DNA of 64,000 bases from NCBI RefSeq assembly GCF_023898315.1, contig NC_064621.1:124347521-124411520 (forward strand), in the 5' to 3' direction. This stretch comes from Schistocerca nitens (Eukaryota > Arthropoda > Insecta > Orthoptera > Acrididae). How positions within the stretch are numbered: position 1 is the stretch's first letter; every line of letters starts with the position of its first letter. Shown piece by piece: positions 43,101 through 54,744 of the stretch. The notes under the pieces are model-generated. The model saw only the letters and a list, made by a program, of their open reading frames with translations, was not told the DNA's origin and searched no databases. A program made the translations under genes and the position numbers.

Positions 43101-44737
43101 TCATCATAACACCTCTCAGGGTCCTCTCCGTTTGAACTAGATTACCGAGTGTCCTTACTGAAAGTACATTAAAACCCAGTTTTCTAGTTAATGCCCCCTT
43201 CGAACATAGTAAAGAGAAAGTTAAAGTTAATGTGGCAAGAGAGTGAGTTAAAGTTAATGATGCTTGCTGAAATAATTTTCCTAGTAAAACTGCTTATTAA
43301 TGTGTTGTTGCCAACTTCAAATTAAAATTTCTCAAGACTGAGGCTTATAGAGTTTTGCTTAGTAAATGATCACATTACTGCCTGTTGTTAATCGCAGAAA
43401 GTGAGTCAGTACCTTACATAAATGTTAATTTTATGTCTCACGGTAGTAAAAGTGGAAAACTGCATAGTAGGAAATTATATGTTCATGATTACTAAGTGTT
43501 TGTCTCTCTTGTGTATTATAAGGGCATATTAACAGTATAACAGGATCCACAGTTTGTCTAGTGTGATAATGCGAGATAACAAATAACGGAAAGATCTTTA
43601 TTTATGAAAATCATAATCTATTTATTAGAAAAACAGTGATAAGTAACCTGTCAGTGAATTTCTACTAACTCTCATTTTAAATAGTAAAGTATTTAACTGA
43701 GAGAGACTTAACCTAAACCTATGTCCAATTTATGATCCTAGAGGGAATGTTAATGGTAGTGTTATAAAGACCACTCAGTTTGTGTAAACCCTGAAAGTGA
43801 TAGTGTTTTTCTGTACCTGTTATAATTTTGCAAATAGTTTGTGCTGCTCCAACTGATAGATTCAATCTTACCGTAAACATATGACTGTGTCAGAGTTCAT
43901 TGCACTCGCGTGTGGCCAAGTATAGGTTGTGTTTATCCATTAAAGTTACTAATAACTATTTTCTTGAAAGAGAATGTTAATCATTCTCTTGCCTAGTTAG
44001 GCTGGCGACCGTTTTCGTTATCCGTTAAACAGTGCAGATAGGCAATATTTTGTTTGTCACTGTTCAAATATTTACGTAATTCTGACTTTCATTTCCGATA
44101 AGCCACCTCCGTTAGGAATAACACGGTCAACATAACAAAATTCCTCTCAGAGGGTAACACGGCTCTGTTGCTTTATACCATAATTGCTATAACAAAATAG
44201 TTTTATGTCAAAACCTGTTTCCAGTTTCGAGGTTATGGTATAGCAGTAGCAGGTGGAGTGTTATACGTGGCTTTTTCGTAACAGGACTATTTGTTCTGTT
44301 GGGGCATAATAAGTAATAAACCAAATTTGGTATTTGATTACGTGAGCTACGTAAATGCTGTTGTAGTGTTATACACTAACGAAAGTTCTTCAGAGAACCT
44401 GCAACCTACGTGGAATTGGGTGTGGTGCACCCAAGGCCCTGAGCTGCCTTTAGCAATTCTTATTCTTATATTTCTGGTCCATAAACTTTCTTAATTTATT
44501 CTATAAATCTCTAAAAGTGTTCACTGCAACTGTAAGTCTAACAGCGAGGATTGAGTCAAATGCATAAAATATAACTATGTACTGCTTGGTGATACTGTAC
44601 AACTGAGGACTTTAATTTGGAAATTATTTACTACAATATGTCCAAAGTTAATGAACGTATTGTTTTCTCATTCATGACATTAACAAGTAATCTGAGCTCT
44701 AAAAATATTGATTCAAACTATTGAAGAACTCTTTTAG
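40148..44737. other. Intron of the GH31 gene, left part; no exon seen
   Basis: Mostly AT-rich. It holds a poly-C/G stretch at 41378-41395 and two copies of an 18-bp unit (GTCGGGGACGAGCAACGA) at about 42743-42778. A TGGCGACCGT motif at 43992 resembles a retroelement primer-binding site, so 42.2-44.3 kb may include an old LTR, but I could not define its ends. No convincing coding sequence. Confidence 0.5.
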
Positions 44738-45036
44738 GGGAATTTGGATTTCACGCAACATTAGCTGCGATGCATGCTCTCTCGACTGTTTTGGTGCTTT
44801 GGTCATGGATTTTAGGTAAAGAACCTCCTCGCCAGCAATTTCTTGATCGAGTGGGCATTCCATTTTTCTTCATTAACGGACTCCCAATGTTATTCTGTGT
44901 TTCATTCTTGCTGCTCCCGCATCAGGAGGAGTGGCAGCAGCTTGTACGCATGTCAGATGGCTCCAACGCAACATCTGCCCTCTTACCACGGGCGGTGTCT
45001 CCATCTAGCACTCCACTACTCGTGTTGTGCATGTGA
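44738..45036 (+). CDS. Possible exon for a membrane protein, unknown
   Basis: A pyrimidine-rich stretch and acceptor (CTCTTTTAG, AG at 44736-44737) precede an open frame that reads EFGFHATLAAMHALSTVLVL and continues through WSWILGKEPPRQQFLDRVG, IPFFFINGLPMLFCVSFLLL and PHQEEWQQLVRM to a TGA at 45036. Two hydrophobic segments (about residues 10-26 and 40-58) could span a membrane, separated by a charged loop. An internal ATG at 44770 would also allow a short protein. It lies on the strand opposite the GH31 gene, inside its intron. I do not recognise the family. It could be the last exon of an overlapping gene, a retrocopy fragment or chance. Confidence 0.4.
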
Positions 45037-45477
45037 ACAGTGCACGTTACTCTTTCTGTGCCCCTCTGCTGACATCACACGGCACGATCTCAGTATCCTT
45101 CTGCCTGTACCAATTCCTGCCATTGGTTCCATATTGCATACGAATAATGTAAATCTCTATGTCTGTAAACTAATGCGAAGTACATGGTTTCCTTCCTATT
45201 CCATTCACATGCAGTCCGCAGAGAAAATGATTCCTCATATGCCACTGGCGTGCGTTAGTCTAATCTTGTCTTGGCAGTTCTTCCGTGAACAACAACATGG
45301 GGCCACGGTCGTATTTTTCTAGATTCGTCACTTGGTGCTGATTCTTGGCTGTACGTAAACAGGCTTTCACAGACCCGTTGAAACCTGTTTTCACGCGTCT
45401 GACACTTCAGGTCACCTACACGAGTCTCTCACATCGGTCGACCAGTTACGTGACCTTTCGTGCTGCAGTTCTTTGTA
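45037..45477. other. No gene recognised
   Basis: The overlapping frame 44843-45322 is in another phase from the candidate exon and has no domain features. Nothing else is visible before the Tc1 element. Confidence 0.4.
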
Positions 45478-46885
45478 CACTACTGGCCATTAAAATTGCT
45501 ACACCGAGAAAAAAATGCAGATGATAAATGGGTATTCACTGGACAAATATATTATACTATAACTGACATGTGATTACATTTTCACGCAATTTGGGTGCAT
45601 AGATCCTGAGAAATCAGCACTCAGAACAACCACCTCTGGCCGTAATAACGGCCTTGATACGCCTAGGCATTGAGTCACACACAACTTGGATGGCGTGTAC
45701 TGGTACAGCTGCCCATGCGGCTTCAACACGATACCACAGTTCATCAAGAGTAGTGACTGGCGTGTTGTGACAAACCAGTTGCTCGGCCACCATCGAGCAG
45801 ACGTTTTCAATTGGTGAGAGATCTGGAGAATGTGCTGGCCAGGTCAGCAGTCGAACGTTTCCTTCATCCAGAAAGGCCCGTACAGGACCTGCAACATGCG
45901 GTCGTCCATTATCCTGCTGAAGTGTAGGGTTTCGCAGGGATCGAATGAACGGTAGAGGCACGGGTCGTAACACATCTGAAATGTAACGTGCACTGTTCAA
46001 AGCGCCGTCAATGCGAACAAGAGGTGACCGAGACGTGTAACCAATGGCACCCCATACCATCACGCCGGGTGATACGCGAGTATGGCGATGACGAATACAC
46101 GCTTCCAATGTGCGTTCACCGCGATGTCACCAAACACGGACGCGACCATCATGATGCTGTAAACAGAAACTGGATTCATCCCAAAAAATGACGTTTTGCC
46201 ATTCGTACACCCAAGTGCGTCGTTGAGTACACCATCGCAGGCGCTCCTGCCTGTGATGCAGCGTCAAGCGTAACCGCAGCCGTGGTCTCCGAGCTGATAG
46301 TCCATGCTGCTGCAAACGTCGTCGAACTGTTCGTGCAGATGGTTGTTCTCTTGCAAACGTCCCCATCTGTTGACTCAGGGATCGAGACGTGGCTGCACGA
46401 TCCGTTACAGCCACGAGGATAAGATGCCTGTCATCTGGACTGCAAGTGATACAAGGCCGTTGGGATACAGCACGGTATTCCGTATTACACTCCTGAACCC
46501 ACCGATTTCATATTCTGCTAACAGTCAGTGGATCACGACCAACGCGAGCAGCAATGTCGCGATACGATAAACCGCAATCGCGATAGGCTACAATCCGACC
46601 TTTATCAAAGTCGGAAACGTGATGGTACGCATTTCTCATCCTTACACGAGGCATCACAACAACGCTTCACCAGGCAACGTCTGTCAACTGCTGTTTGTGT
46701 ATGAGAAATCGGTTGGAAACTTTCCTCATGTCAGCACGTTGTAGGTGTCGCCACCGGCGCCAACCTTGTGCGAATGCTCTGAAAAGCTAACCATTTGCAT
46801 AGCACAGCATCTTCTTCCTGTCGGTTAAACTTCGCGTCTGTAGCACGTCATCTTCGTGGTGTAGCAATTTTAACGGCTAGTAGTG
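45478..46885 (-). mobile_element. Tc1-type DNA transposon, family B (DD34E), copy 2
   Basis: Bounded by TA at 45476-45477 and 46886-46887, with terminal repeats starting CACTACTGGCC and ending CTAGTAGTG, each with GCTACACC / GGTGTAGC. It is 1408 bp, in the opposite orientation to the copy at 6988-8361, and lies within the GH31 intron. Confidence 0.94.
45611..46654 (-). pseudogene. Tc1-type transposase pseudogene, family B, copy 2
   Basis: It starts at ATG 46654-46652 (MPRVRMRNAYHHV). The HTH segment FDKGRIVAYRDCGLSYRD is followed by a frame change near 46420, then VIFWDESSFCL (first Asp), another break near 46115, then LQQDNGRPHVAG (second Asp) and SPDLSPIENVC (Glu), with 34 residues between the last two. 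A stop also lies in the HTH region (about 46510). It complements the 7219-8283 copy: the RPVPLPFI residues missing there are present here. Inactive. Confidence 0.92.
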
Positions 46886-46887
46886 TA

Positions 46888-47777
46888 TAAATTCAGCATC
46901 CTCTGCTAGTGCTGTTTGTTATAGGTCCATGTACCTGAGCAGTATTCTAAAAAGGATCGATTATTGTGGTTACGGGGAAACTATGTTACGTAGCCACTAG
47001 CCTTAGTTCCCTCATTTATGCAACAGTTGTTGTTTGTGGCGCCGTACGGTTGCATGGGATGAAACACAGTGTTTATGGAGGGTAGGGAGGGCTATTGTAA
47101 GTGCAAACATCGAAGGTTATTACGATTTTTGGTAGATATCACACTACGTGCATCTGGAATGTCTTTCCTGAATACTTAGAGAATTTGCCTTGTGCCACGC
47201 TGGGCATGATGAGATGTAGGAAAGATATATGCGGCTGTAACTCAAAGAGACGCGCAGTTGCACTGAATGTAGTTAAAAACACTGGAATCCAACTGGAGTA
47301 TGATTTCCCAATGTGGTATCACTTCCACATTGGTGTCGCTGTATATTTCAGCAACTGCAAAACTATCTCATAGATTTTCTGAATTCTGCACACCTACGAA
47401 AACTTACACCTCAAACTGGTAGTGTATAATACAATGACACTTACCAGTTATAGAGAACGAAAATAAAAAAAAAAAAAAATAAAGGTTCTGGCTTTGTTAC
47501 ATTCCAGAGGAATTGTCACATTCCAGATATGACATTTGATTCTCTGTCCCGATGTCCTTGTTAATGGTATGCACTATTTTCCTTTAGTGGAGGGAACGTT
47601 GTATCCTTGAATTATGGAAACATGGTTCTGTCTTTTCTTATGTTTTAACTGTTGGGGTATCGTTCTGCGGTAAGAACAGGAAATAAGTCTAAAATCGCCG
47701 TGAATGTATGTTGGGATCTCGGTAACTGGGAAATGAGTGTGTGGCCAGTTGGTGACAGAAGAAGCTGCGCATCGTAC
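46888..47777. other. GH31 intron, no gene
   Basis: A 90-codon frame at 47101-47373 is open but shows no recognised domain. An A-rich run is at 47465-47480. The stretch ends at the donor site of the 47778-47934 exon. Confidence 0.45.
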
Positions 47778-47934
47778 CTGAGTCGGTGGCGAGGGCCGCC
47801 TCGTCTGTGGGGTCGAGCCACCAGATGGGGGGGTTGACGGGGCTGCCGTCCCGCACCGCCTTCCTCATCAGCTCGACGATGCGCGGCGCGTACTGGGCGT
47901 GGAGCGCCGCCATGCTGCGGCTGATCGTCACCGT
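47778..47934 (-). CDS. GH31 glycosidase (MYORG-like), penultimate exon
   Basis: The acceptor TGTTGCAG (AG at 47936-47935) and donor CAG/GTACG (last exon base 47778) bracket 157 bases. They encode TVTISRSMAALHAQYAPRIV, ELMRKAVRDGSPVN and PPIWWLDPTDEAALATDS. This matches the GH31 segment between the catalytic barrel end (FSYVPWDFDQE in the exon at 63493) and the C-terminal FLLGED block. Phases agree on both sides: phase 0 in, one base carried over to the terminal exon. The IWWLDPTD block lines the end of the barrel in this family. No frame damage. Confidence 0.94.
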
Positions 47935-48231
47935 CTGCAACACGGGCCGCTCTCAGCTGCAGGCTTGCGGGGGCGCTCCCAGTTCTCAAAAAGTAAATGT
48001 TCTGTGCTTCGTATACAAAACCACACTCTGATTAAACCTGGTAATTTCAGTGCTGTGAAAAGAGACAAGCTCAAGAAACAAACGAGGTGTAAGATTTATC
48101 TCTCAACGTATGACTGCGTGACACGCGATATCAGATAGGCAGCACACTTGTAAATTCTTTCTATTTACGGCAAAGACTTCCAACTTTGTACAACAAAATT
48201 GTCTATACAGTGTGTTACAGGTTTAAGTGCG

Positions 48232-48308
<77 letters not shown>

Positions 48309-48931
48309 CTTCTGCGTCTAGCAATCTTCCACAAACACGTCACATAATTTACTATCTGATGTTTTCCACATGGTCGTAACTACGCCACTAAGTGGAGTGT
48401 GCCTGGCAATATAGACTGCTCGTTTTGCGTCCACGCGTCCAAACTTCAACACCTGACCTACTACCGACGGGAAAATAAGCATTAATCACTTGATCTTGGC
48501 ACTTGTACTAGGAGATACTAAACACCCTAAAAACATACTATTCCTAATAGCTACAATTATTTGTTTACAAATTAAGTGAATACTGCTGTAATATTGTTCA
48601 GTACGCCGTCCTTAGTCACCAATAAAAATGTGTGCACTTGTAGCTGTTACATCCTGTATACAGGGTGTTACAAAAAGGAAATTGGCAGGAAAAAGACTCA
48701 GTTCGTGTGTGAGAGGAAGAATTTCTCAACATGAAAATCGAATCAATGTCAGTCTCTATTTAAACAGTTTTTGGGAGGCAGGCTCCCCCACTTACGTAGA
48801 ACTATCTGCCCCCAGCTTGCATGATGTAAATACTGTAAGCACCAACAAATGGAAGGAAGTGCAGTATGTTAGCCACAGTTTGCAGTGACTGTTGTCCAGG
48901 AACTGGGGACGCATTTCTGCATGCAACAGAG
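47935..48931. other. GH31 intron with (TA)n repeat at 48234-48306
   Basis: About 73 bases of TA repeat lie at 48234-48306. TACAGGGTGTTACAAAAAGG at about 48658-48678 looks like the end of a common arthropod DNA transposon, but no partner terminus was found. No coding sequence. Confidence 0.6.
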
Positions 48932-49010
48932 GTCTACATCTACAACTACATTTATACTCCGCAAGCCACCCAACGGTGTGTGGCGGAGGGCACTTTACGT
49001 GCCACTGTCA

Positions 49011-51821
49011 TTACCTCCCTTTCCTGTTCCAGTCGCGTATGGTTCGCGGGAAGAACGACTGTCTGAAAGCCTCCGTGCGCGCTCTAATCTCTCTAATTTT
49101 ACATTCGTGATCTCCTCGGGAGGTATAAGTAGGGGGAAGCAATATATTCGATACCTCATCCAGAAACGCACCCTCTCGAAACCTGGCGAGCAAGCTACAC
49201 CGCGATGCAGAGCGCCTCTCTTGCAGAGTCTGCTACTTCAGTTTATTAAACATCTCCGTAACGCTATCACGGTTACCAAATAACCCTGTGACGAAACGCG
49301 CCGCTCATCTTTGGATCTTCTCTATCTCCTCCGTCAACCCGATCTGGTACGATCCCACACTGATGAGCAATACTCAAGTATAGGTCGAACGAGTGTTTTG
49401 TAAGCCACCTCCTTTGTTGATGGACTACATTTTCTAAGCACTCTCCCAATGAATCTCAACCTGGTAGCCGCCTTACTAACAATTAATTTTATATGATCAT
49501 TCCACTTCAAATCGTTCCGCACGCATACTCCCAGATATTTTACAGTAGTAACTGCCACCAGTGTTTGTTCCGCTATCATATAATCATACAACAAAGGATC
49601 CTTATTTCTATGTATTCGCAATACATTACATTTGTCTATGTTAAGGGACAGTTGCCACTCCCTGCACCAAGTGCCTATCCGCTGCAGATCTTCCTGCATT
49701 TCGCTACAATTTTCTAATGCTGCAACTTCTCTGTATACTACAGCACCATCCGCGAAAAGCCGCATGGAACTTACGACACTATCTACTAGGTCATTTATAT
49801 ATATTTTGAAAAGCAATGGTCCCATAACACTCCCCTGTAGCACGCCAGGGGTTACCTTAACGTCTGTAGACATCTCTCCATTGATAACAACATGCTGTGT
49901 TCTGTTTGCTAAAAACTCTTCAATCCAGCCACACAGCTGGTCTGATATTCCGTAGGCTCTTACTTTGTTTATCAGGCGACAGTGCGGAACTGTATCGAAC
50001 GCCTTCCGGAAGAAAAATAGCATCTACCTGGGAGCCTGTATCTAATATTTTCTGGGTCTCATGAACAAATAAAGCGAGTTGGGTCTCACACGATCGCTGT
50101 TTCCGGAATCCATGTTGATTCCTACATAGTAGATTCTGGGTTTCCAAAAACGACATGATACTCGAGCAAAAAACATGTTCTAAAATTCTACAACAGATCG
50201 ACGTCAGAGATATAGGTCTATAGTTTTGCGCATCTGCTCGACGACCCTTCTTGAAGACTGGGACTACCTGTGCTCTTTTCCAATCATTTGGAACCCTCCG
50301 TTCCTCTTGAGACTTGCGGTACACGGCTGTTACAAGGGGGGCAAGTTCTTTCGCGTACTCTGTGTAGAATCGAATTCGTATCCCGTCAGGTCCAGTGGAC
50401 TTTCCTCTGTTGAGTGATTCCAGTTGCTTTTCTATTCCTTGGACACTTATTTCGATGTCACCCATTTTTTCGTTTGTGCGAGGATTTAGAGAAGGAACTG
50501 CAGTGCGGTCTTCCTCTGTGAAACAGCTTTGGAAAAAGGTGTTTAGTATTTCAGCTTTACGCGTGTCATCCTCTGTTTCATGCCATCATCATCCCGGAGT
50601 GTCTGGACATGCTGTTTCGAGCCACTTACTGATTTAACGTAAGACCAGAACTTCCTAGGATTTTCTGTCAAGTCGGTACATAGAATTTTACTCTCGAATT
50701 CACTGAACGCTTCACGCATAGCCCTCCTTACGCTAACTTTGACATCGTTTAGCTTCTGTTTGTCTGAGAGGTTTTGGCTGCGTTTAAACTTGGAGTGAAG
50801 CTCTCTTTGCTTTCGCAGTAGTTTCCTAACTTTGTTGTTGTACCACGATGGGTTTTTCCCGTCCCTCACAGTTTTACACGGCACGTACCTCTCTAAAACG
50901 CATTTTACGATTGCCTTGAACTTTTTCCATAAACACTCAACATTGTCAGTGTCGGAACAGAAATTTTCGCTTTGATCTGTTAGGTAGTCTGCCTTCTATT
51001 ACTCTTGCTAAACAGATAAATCTTCATCCCTTTTTTTATATTCCTATTAACTTCCATATTCAGGGATCCTGCAACGGCCTTATGATCACTGATTCCGTGT
51101 TCTGCACTTACAGAGTCGAAAAGTTCGGGTCTGTTTGTTATCAGTAGGTCCAAGATGTTATCTCCACGAGTCGGTTCTCTGTTTAATTGCTCGATGTAAT
51201 TTTCGGATAGTGCACTCAGTATAATGTCACTCGATGCTCTGTCCCTACCACCCGTCCTAAACATCTGACTGTCCCAGTCTATATATGGTAAATTGAAATC
51301 TCCACCTAAGACTATAACATGCTGAGAAAATTTATGTGAAATGTATTCCAAATTTTCTCTCAGTTGTTCTGCCACTAATGCTGCTGAGTCGGGAGGTCGG
51401 TAAAAGGAGCCAACTATTAACCTAGCTCGGTTGTTGAGTGTAACCTCCACCCATAATAAATCACAGGAACTATTCACTTCTACCTCACTACAGGGTAAAC
51501 TACTACTAACAGCGACAAACACGCCACCACCGGTTGCATGCAATCTATCCTTTCTAAACACCGTCTGTGCCTTTGTAAAAATTTCGGCAGAATTTTCTCT
51601 GGCTTCAGCCAGCATTCTGTACCTATAACGATTTCAGCTTCGGTGCTTTCTATCAGCGCTTGAAGTTCCGGTACTTTACCAATGCAGCTTCGACAGTTTA
51701 CAGTTACAATACCGATTGCTGTTTGGCCCCCGCATGTCCTGACTTTGTCCCGCACCCTTTGAGGCTGCTGCCCTTTCTGTACTTGCCCGAGGCCATCTAA
51801 CCATAGTCCAGTCCACGCCAC
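49011..51821 (-). pseudogene. CR1-like LINE ORF2: endonuclease and reverse transcriptase
   Basis: Frames in order: 51480-51821 (IGIVTVNCRSCIGKVPELQ and IVIGTECWL, the start of the APE endonuclease), 50980-51615 (VLGGDFNLPYIDWDS and GISDHKAVAG), 50543-50884 (linker), 49920-50465 (RT fingers: VVPVFKKGRRADAQNYRPIS, NQHGFRKQRSCETQ), 49334-50023 (RT palm: KAFDTVPHCRLINKV, TPGVLQGSVMGPLLF, RLFADGAVVY) and 49011-49193 (tail). The catalytic FADD is FADG near 49755, so one metal-binding Asp is lost. Frameshifts lie near 51600, 50970, 50500 and 50020. Confidence 0.9.
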
Positions 51822-52776
51822 ACAACCCCTGCTACCCGTGTAGCCGCTTGCTGCGTGTAGTGGACTCCTGACCTATCCAGCGGAACCCGAAACCCCACCA
51901 CCCTATGGCGCAAGTCGAGGAATCTGCAGCCCACACGGTCGCAGAACCGTCTCAGCCTCTGATTCAGACCCTCCACTCGTCTCTGTACCAAAGGTCCGCA
52001 GTCAGTCCTGTCGACGATTCTGCAGGTGGTGAGCTCTGCTTTCATCCCGCTAGCGAGACTGGCAGTCTTCACCAAATCAGATAGCCGCCGGAATCCAGAG
52101 AGGATTTCCTCCGACCCATAGCGACACACATCATTGGTGCCGACATGAGAAACCACCTGCAGATGGGTGCACCCTGTACCCTTCATGGCATCCGGAAGCA
52201 CCCTTTCCACATCTGGAATGACTCCCCCCGGTATGCACACGGAGTGCACATTGGTTTTCTTCCCCTCTCTTGCTGCCATATCCCTAAGGGGCCCCATTAC
52301 GCGCCTGACGTTGGAGCTCCCTACTACCAGTAAGCCCACCCTCTGCGACCGCCCGGATTTTGCAGACTGAGGAGCAACCCCTGGAACAGGACAAGCAGCC
52401 ATGTCCGGCCGAAGATCAGTATCAGCCTGAGACAGAGCCTGAAACCGGTTCGTCAGACAAACTGGAGAGGCCTTTCGTTCAGCTCTCCGGAATGTCTTTG
52501 CCCCCTGCCACACCTCGAGATGACCTCCCATTCTACCACAGGTGAGGCATGAGCCTCAATGTGGGCAGTATCCCGGGCAGCCACAGTCGTAGTCCGATCG
52601 TGGGATGCGTGAGACGAGCTGGCCGTCCCCGACAAACCCCCATCCGGACCCCCACAGTGATGCCCATTGGCAACAGCCTCAAGCTGTGTGACCGAAGCCA
52701 ACACTGCCTGAAGCTGGGAGCGAAGGGATGCCAACCTAGCCTGCATCCGAACACAGCAGTTGCAGTCCCTATCCAT
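51797..52776 (-). pseudogene. CR1-like LINE ORF1: coiled coil plus SGNH esterase
   Basis: The N-terminal frame (52453-52776) has a Cys-containing start MDRDCNCCVRMQARL and a short heptad region (RSQLQAVLASVTQLEAVAN). The following frame (51797-52531) contains the SGNH-hydrolase blocks: LLVVGSSNVRRV (GDS block, Ser kept), QVVSHVGTNDVCRYG (GxND block) and LDRSGVHYTQ (His block; the residue three before His is Ser where DGVH is usual). Esterase-bearing ORF1 proteins are known from CR1-type LINEs, where a role in membrane association or nucleic-acid handling has been proposed. The two frames overlap out of phase, so the gene is broken. Confidence 0.85.
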
Positions 52777-52933
52777 GCTAAAAATTGTTATGCAAAGAAC
52801 GTGTGAACTAATCTACAGAGAGCACAAATAATTCGACACAAAATTTAAACTGTTATTAAAATACAAGATTGCCTAGTAAATGCAGTAATGCTGCTACTTG
52901 CGCACTACTGACACACTGCTCGGCGGCGGAAGG

Positions 52934-53395
52934 AGACTACGCGATTTTACACTATTCAGGTTCTAAAACGCGATGCTACAACTCTCAAATACTATAATAC
53001 GCCAGAAATTTATGAATTAAACAATGCAAGTACCAAAAACACGAAAATAAATTAAGAATTAAACTATGTAACAAATAAGCGAGCTAAGAGTATACGACTT
53101 GCTGCTGCAGCTGCTTATCCAACGGCGGCAGGGAGCACACTGGCTGTGACCAACCGGCACTGGCCGTTCAAAACAAAAACAGAAGACAGACGACTACGTG
53201 AATTTACACTCTTCAGGTACCAAAGCACGATGCTACAATCTCAAAATAATACGCCCGAAATTTATGAATTAAACAATGCAAATACCAAGAAACACGCAAA
53301 TAAATTACGAATTAAACTATATAACAAATAAGCGAGCTAAGAGTATACGACTTGCTGCTGCAGCTGCTTATCCAACGGCGGCAGGGAGCACACCT
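52934..53395 (-). repeat. Tandem 253-bp 5' leader units of the CR1-like LINE
   Basis: Two similar units: GCTGCTGCAGCTGCTTATCC occurs at 53101 and again at 53354, and the surrounding 200 or so bases (AATTTATGAATTAAACAATG, GCGAGCTAAGAGTATACGAC) repeat with them. They lie immediately upstream of the LINE's ORF1, in the position of a 5' untranslated region. Confidence 0.85.
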
Positions 53396-53505
53396 GTTTG
53401 TTCACTTCTCACTCTTCACCTGGGTATGAAGATTCCCAGTACAAGAAGTAAGTTGTTCTTAATTATCCTGATTAATTTCATGCACATAAGCCTGCTTTTT
53501 CATAA

Positions 53506-54588
53506 CTAGACTTCGCACTGGTGAATTTGATTTTCGACTCTATCTATATCTCTGTTAGTAACTCTGCTTTGGCACCACTGTCTTCGATAGTATCTCCATT
53601 GCTGTCGTGCAGAGATGGCATTGATTGTTTCTTGCCGCTGACATACTTCACATACGACCAGAATCTCTTTGGATTTTCTGCCAGATTTCGAGACAGTTTC
53701 GTTGTGGAAACTGTTATAGGCATCTCGCATTGAAGTCCGCGCTAAATTTCGAGCTTCTGTAAAAGATCGCCAATCTTGGGGATTTTGCGTCTGTTTAAAT
53801 TTGGCATGTTTGTTTCGTTGTTTCTGCAACAGTGTTCTAACGTGTTTTGTGTACCAAGGAGGATCAGCTTCGTCGTTTGTTAATTCATTTGGTATTAATC
53901 TCTCAATTGCTGCCGATACTATTTCTTCGAATTTGAGCCACATCTGGTCTACACTTATATTATTAATTTGGAATGAGTAGAGATTGTCTCTCAGGAAGGT
54001 GTCAAGTGAATTTTTATCTGCTTTTTTGAATAGGTATATTTTTCGCTTATTTTTCGTGGATTTGGGGATTACAATATTCAATTTCGCTACGACAACCCTG
54101 TGTTCACTAATCCCTGAATCGGTTTTGATGCTCGTTATTAACTCAGGATTATTTGTTGATAAGAGGTCAAGTGTGTTTTCACAACCGTTTACCATCCGCG
54201 TGGGTTCATGAACTAACTGCTCGAAATAACTTTCAGAGAATGCGTTTAGCACAATTTCGGATGATATTTTATGCGTACCTCCGGAATTAAACATGTATTT
54301 TCGCCAACATATCAAGGGTAAATTAAAGTCACCACCAACTATTATTGTATGAGTCGGGTACGTGTTTGAAATCAAACTCAAGTTTTCTTTGAACCTTTCA
54401 GCAACTGTATCATCTGAATTGAGAGGTCGGTAAAAGGATCCAGTTATTTTATTCCGGTTGCCAACAATGACCCCTGCCCATACTAACTCACAGGAAGTAT
54501 CTTCTACTTCAATTTCGTGACAATTTAAACTACTTCTGACAGTAACAAACACGCCATCGCCTTTCAGTGACTGTAACGATTTGAGCAT
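53506..54588 (-). pseudogene. CR1-like LINE endonuclease domain (second element)
   Basis: The 360-codon frame covers GDGVFVTVRSSLNCHEIEV, IIVGGDFNLPLICW (GDFN block), NTLDLLSTNNPEL and SGISEHRVVVAKL, where the usual SDH of APE endonucleases is SEH. The linker RTLLQKQRNKHAKFK follows. The N-terminal block with the catalytic Glu is missing, owing to a short deletion between this frame and ORF1. Nothing of the RT follows, so it is dead. Confidence 0.86.
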
Positions 54589-54744
54589 CAGTGCTTTCTA
54601 TTAGCGCTTGTAGCTCTGGTACTTTGCCAACACAATTACGACAATTTACAACTGTTATACCAATGGTTCTTGTATCTACGTTCTTCCTGTGTTCAGCCTG
54701 CACCTTTTGTGACTAAAGCCCTTCTTGTGTTTTCCTGAGACCCT

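Larger units (their letters stand above)
48932..53400 (-). mobile_element. CR1-like LINE, nearly full length, decayed
   Basis: Reading on the minus strand: two tandem 5' leader units (about 53395-52930, period 253 bp), an ORF1 with a coiled coil and SGNH-esterase domain (52776-51797), an ORF2 with APE endonuclease (51821-50980) and RT (50465-49334), a C-terminal tail (49193-49011) and a short 3' repeat tail at 48932-48960 (TCTACATCTACAACTACA). Frame breaks occur in both ORFs. It lies inside the long GH31 intron. No clear target duplication was found. Confidence 0.9.

Noticed and set aside
43990-44005. Second LTR retrotransposon near 42.2-44.3 kb based on a TGGCGACCGT motif
   Set aside because: I could not find LTR ends, a polypurine tract or coding remnants, so the motif alone is too weak.
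33591-48306. (TA)n runs as origins or regulatory sites
   Set aside because: Simple dinucleotide repeats without other features; no basis for a function.
48658-48690. DNA transposon end (TACAGGGTGTTACAAAAAGG)
   Set aside because: No second terminus or transposase was found nearby; noted only within the intron description.
51797-52531. Host GDSL lipase or esterase gene
   Set aside because: It lies directly upstream of LINE endonuclease and RT in the same orientation and has a second copy in the neighbouring LINE, so it is ORF1 of a CR1-type element.
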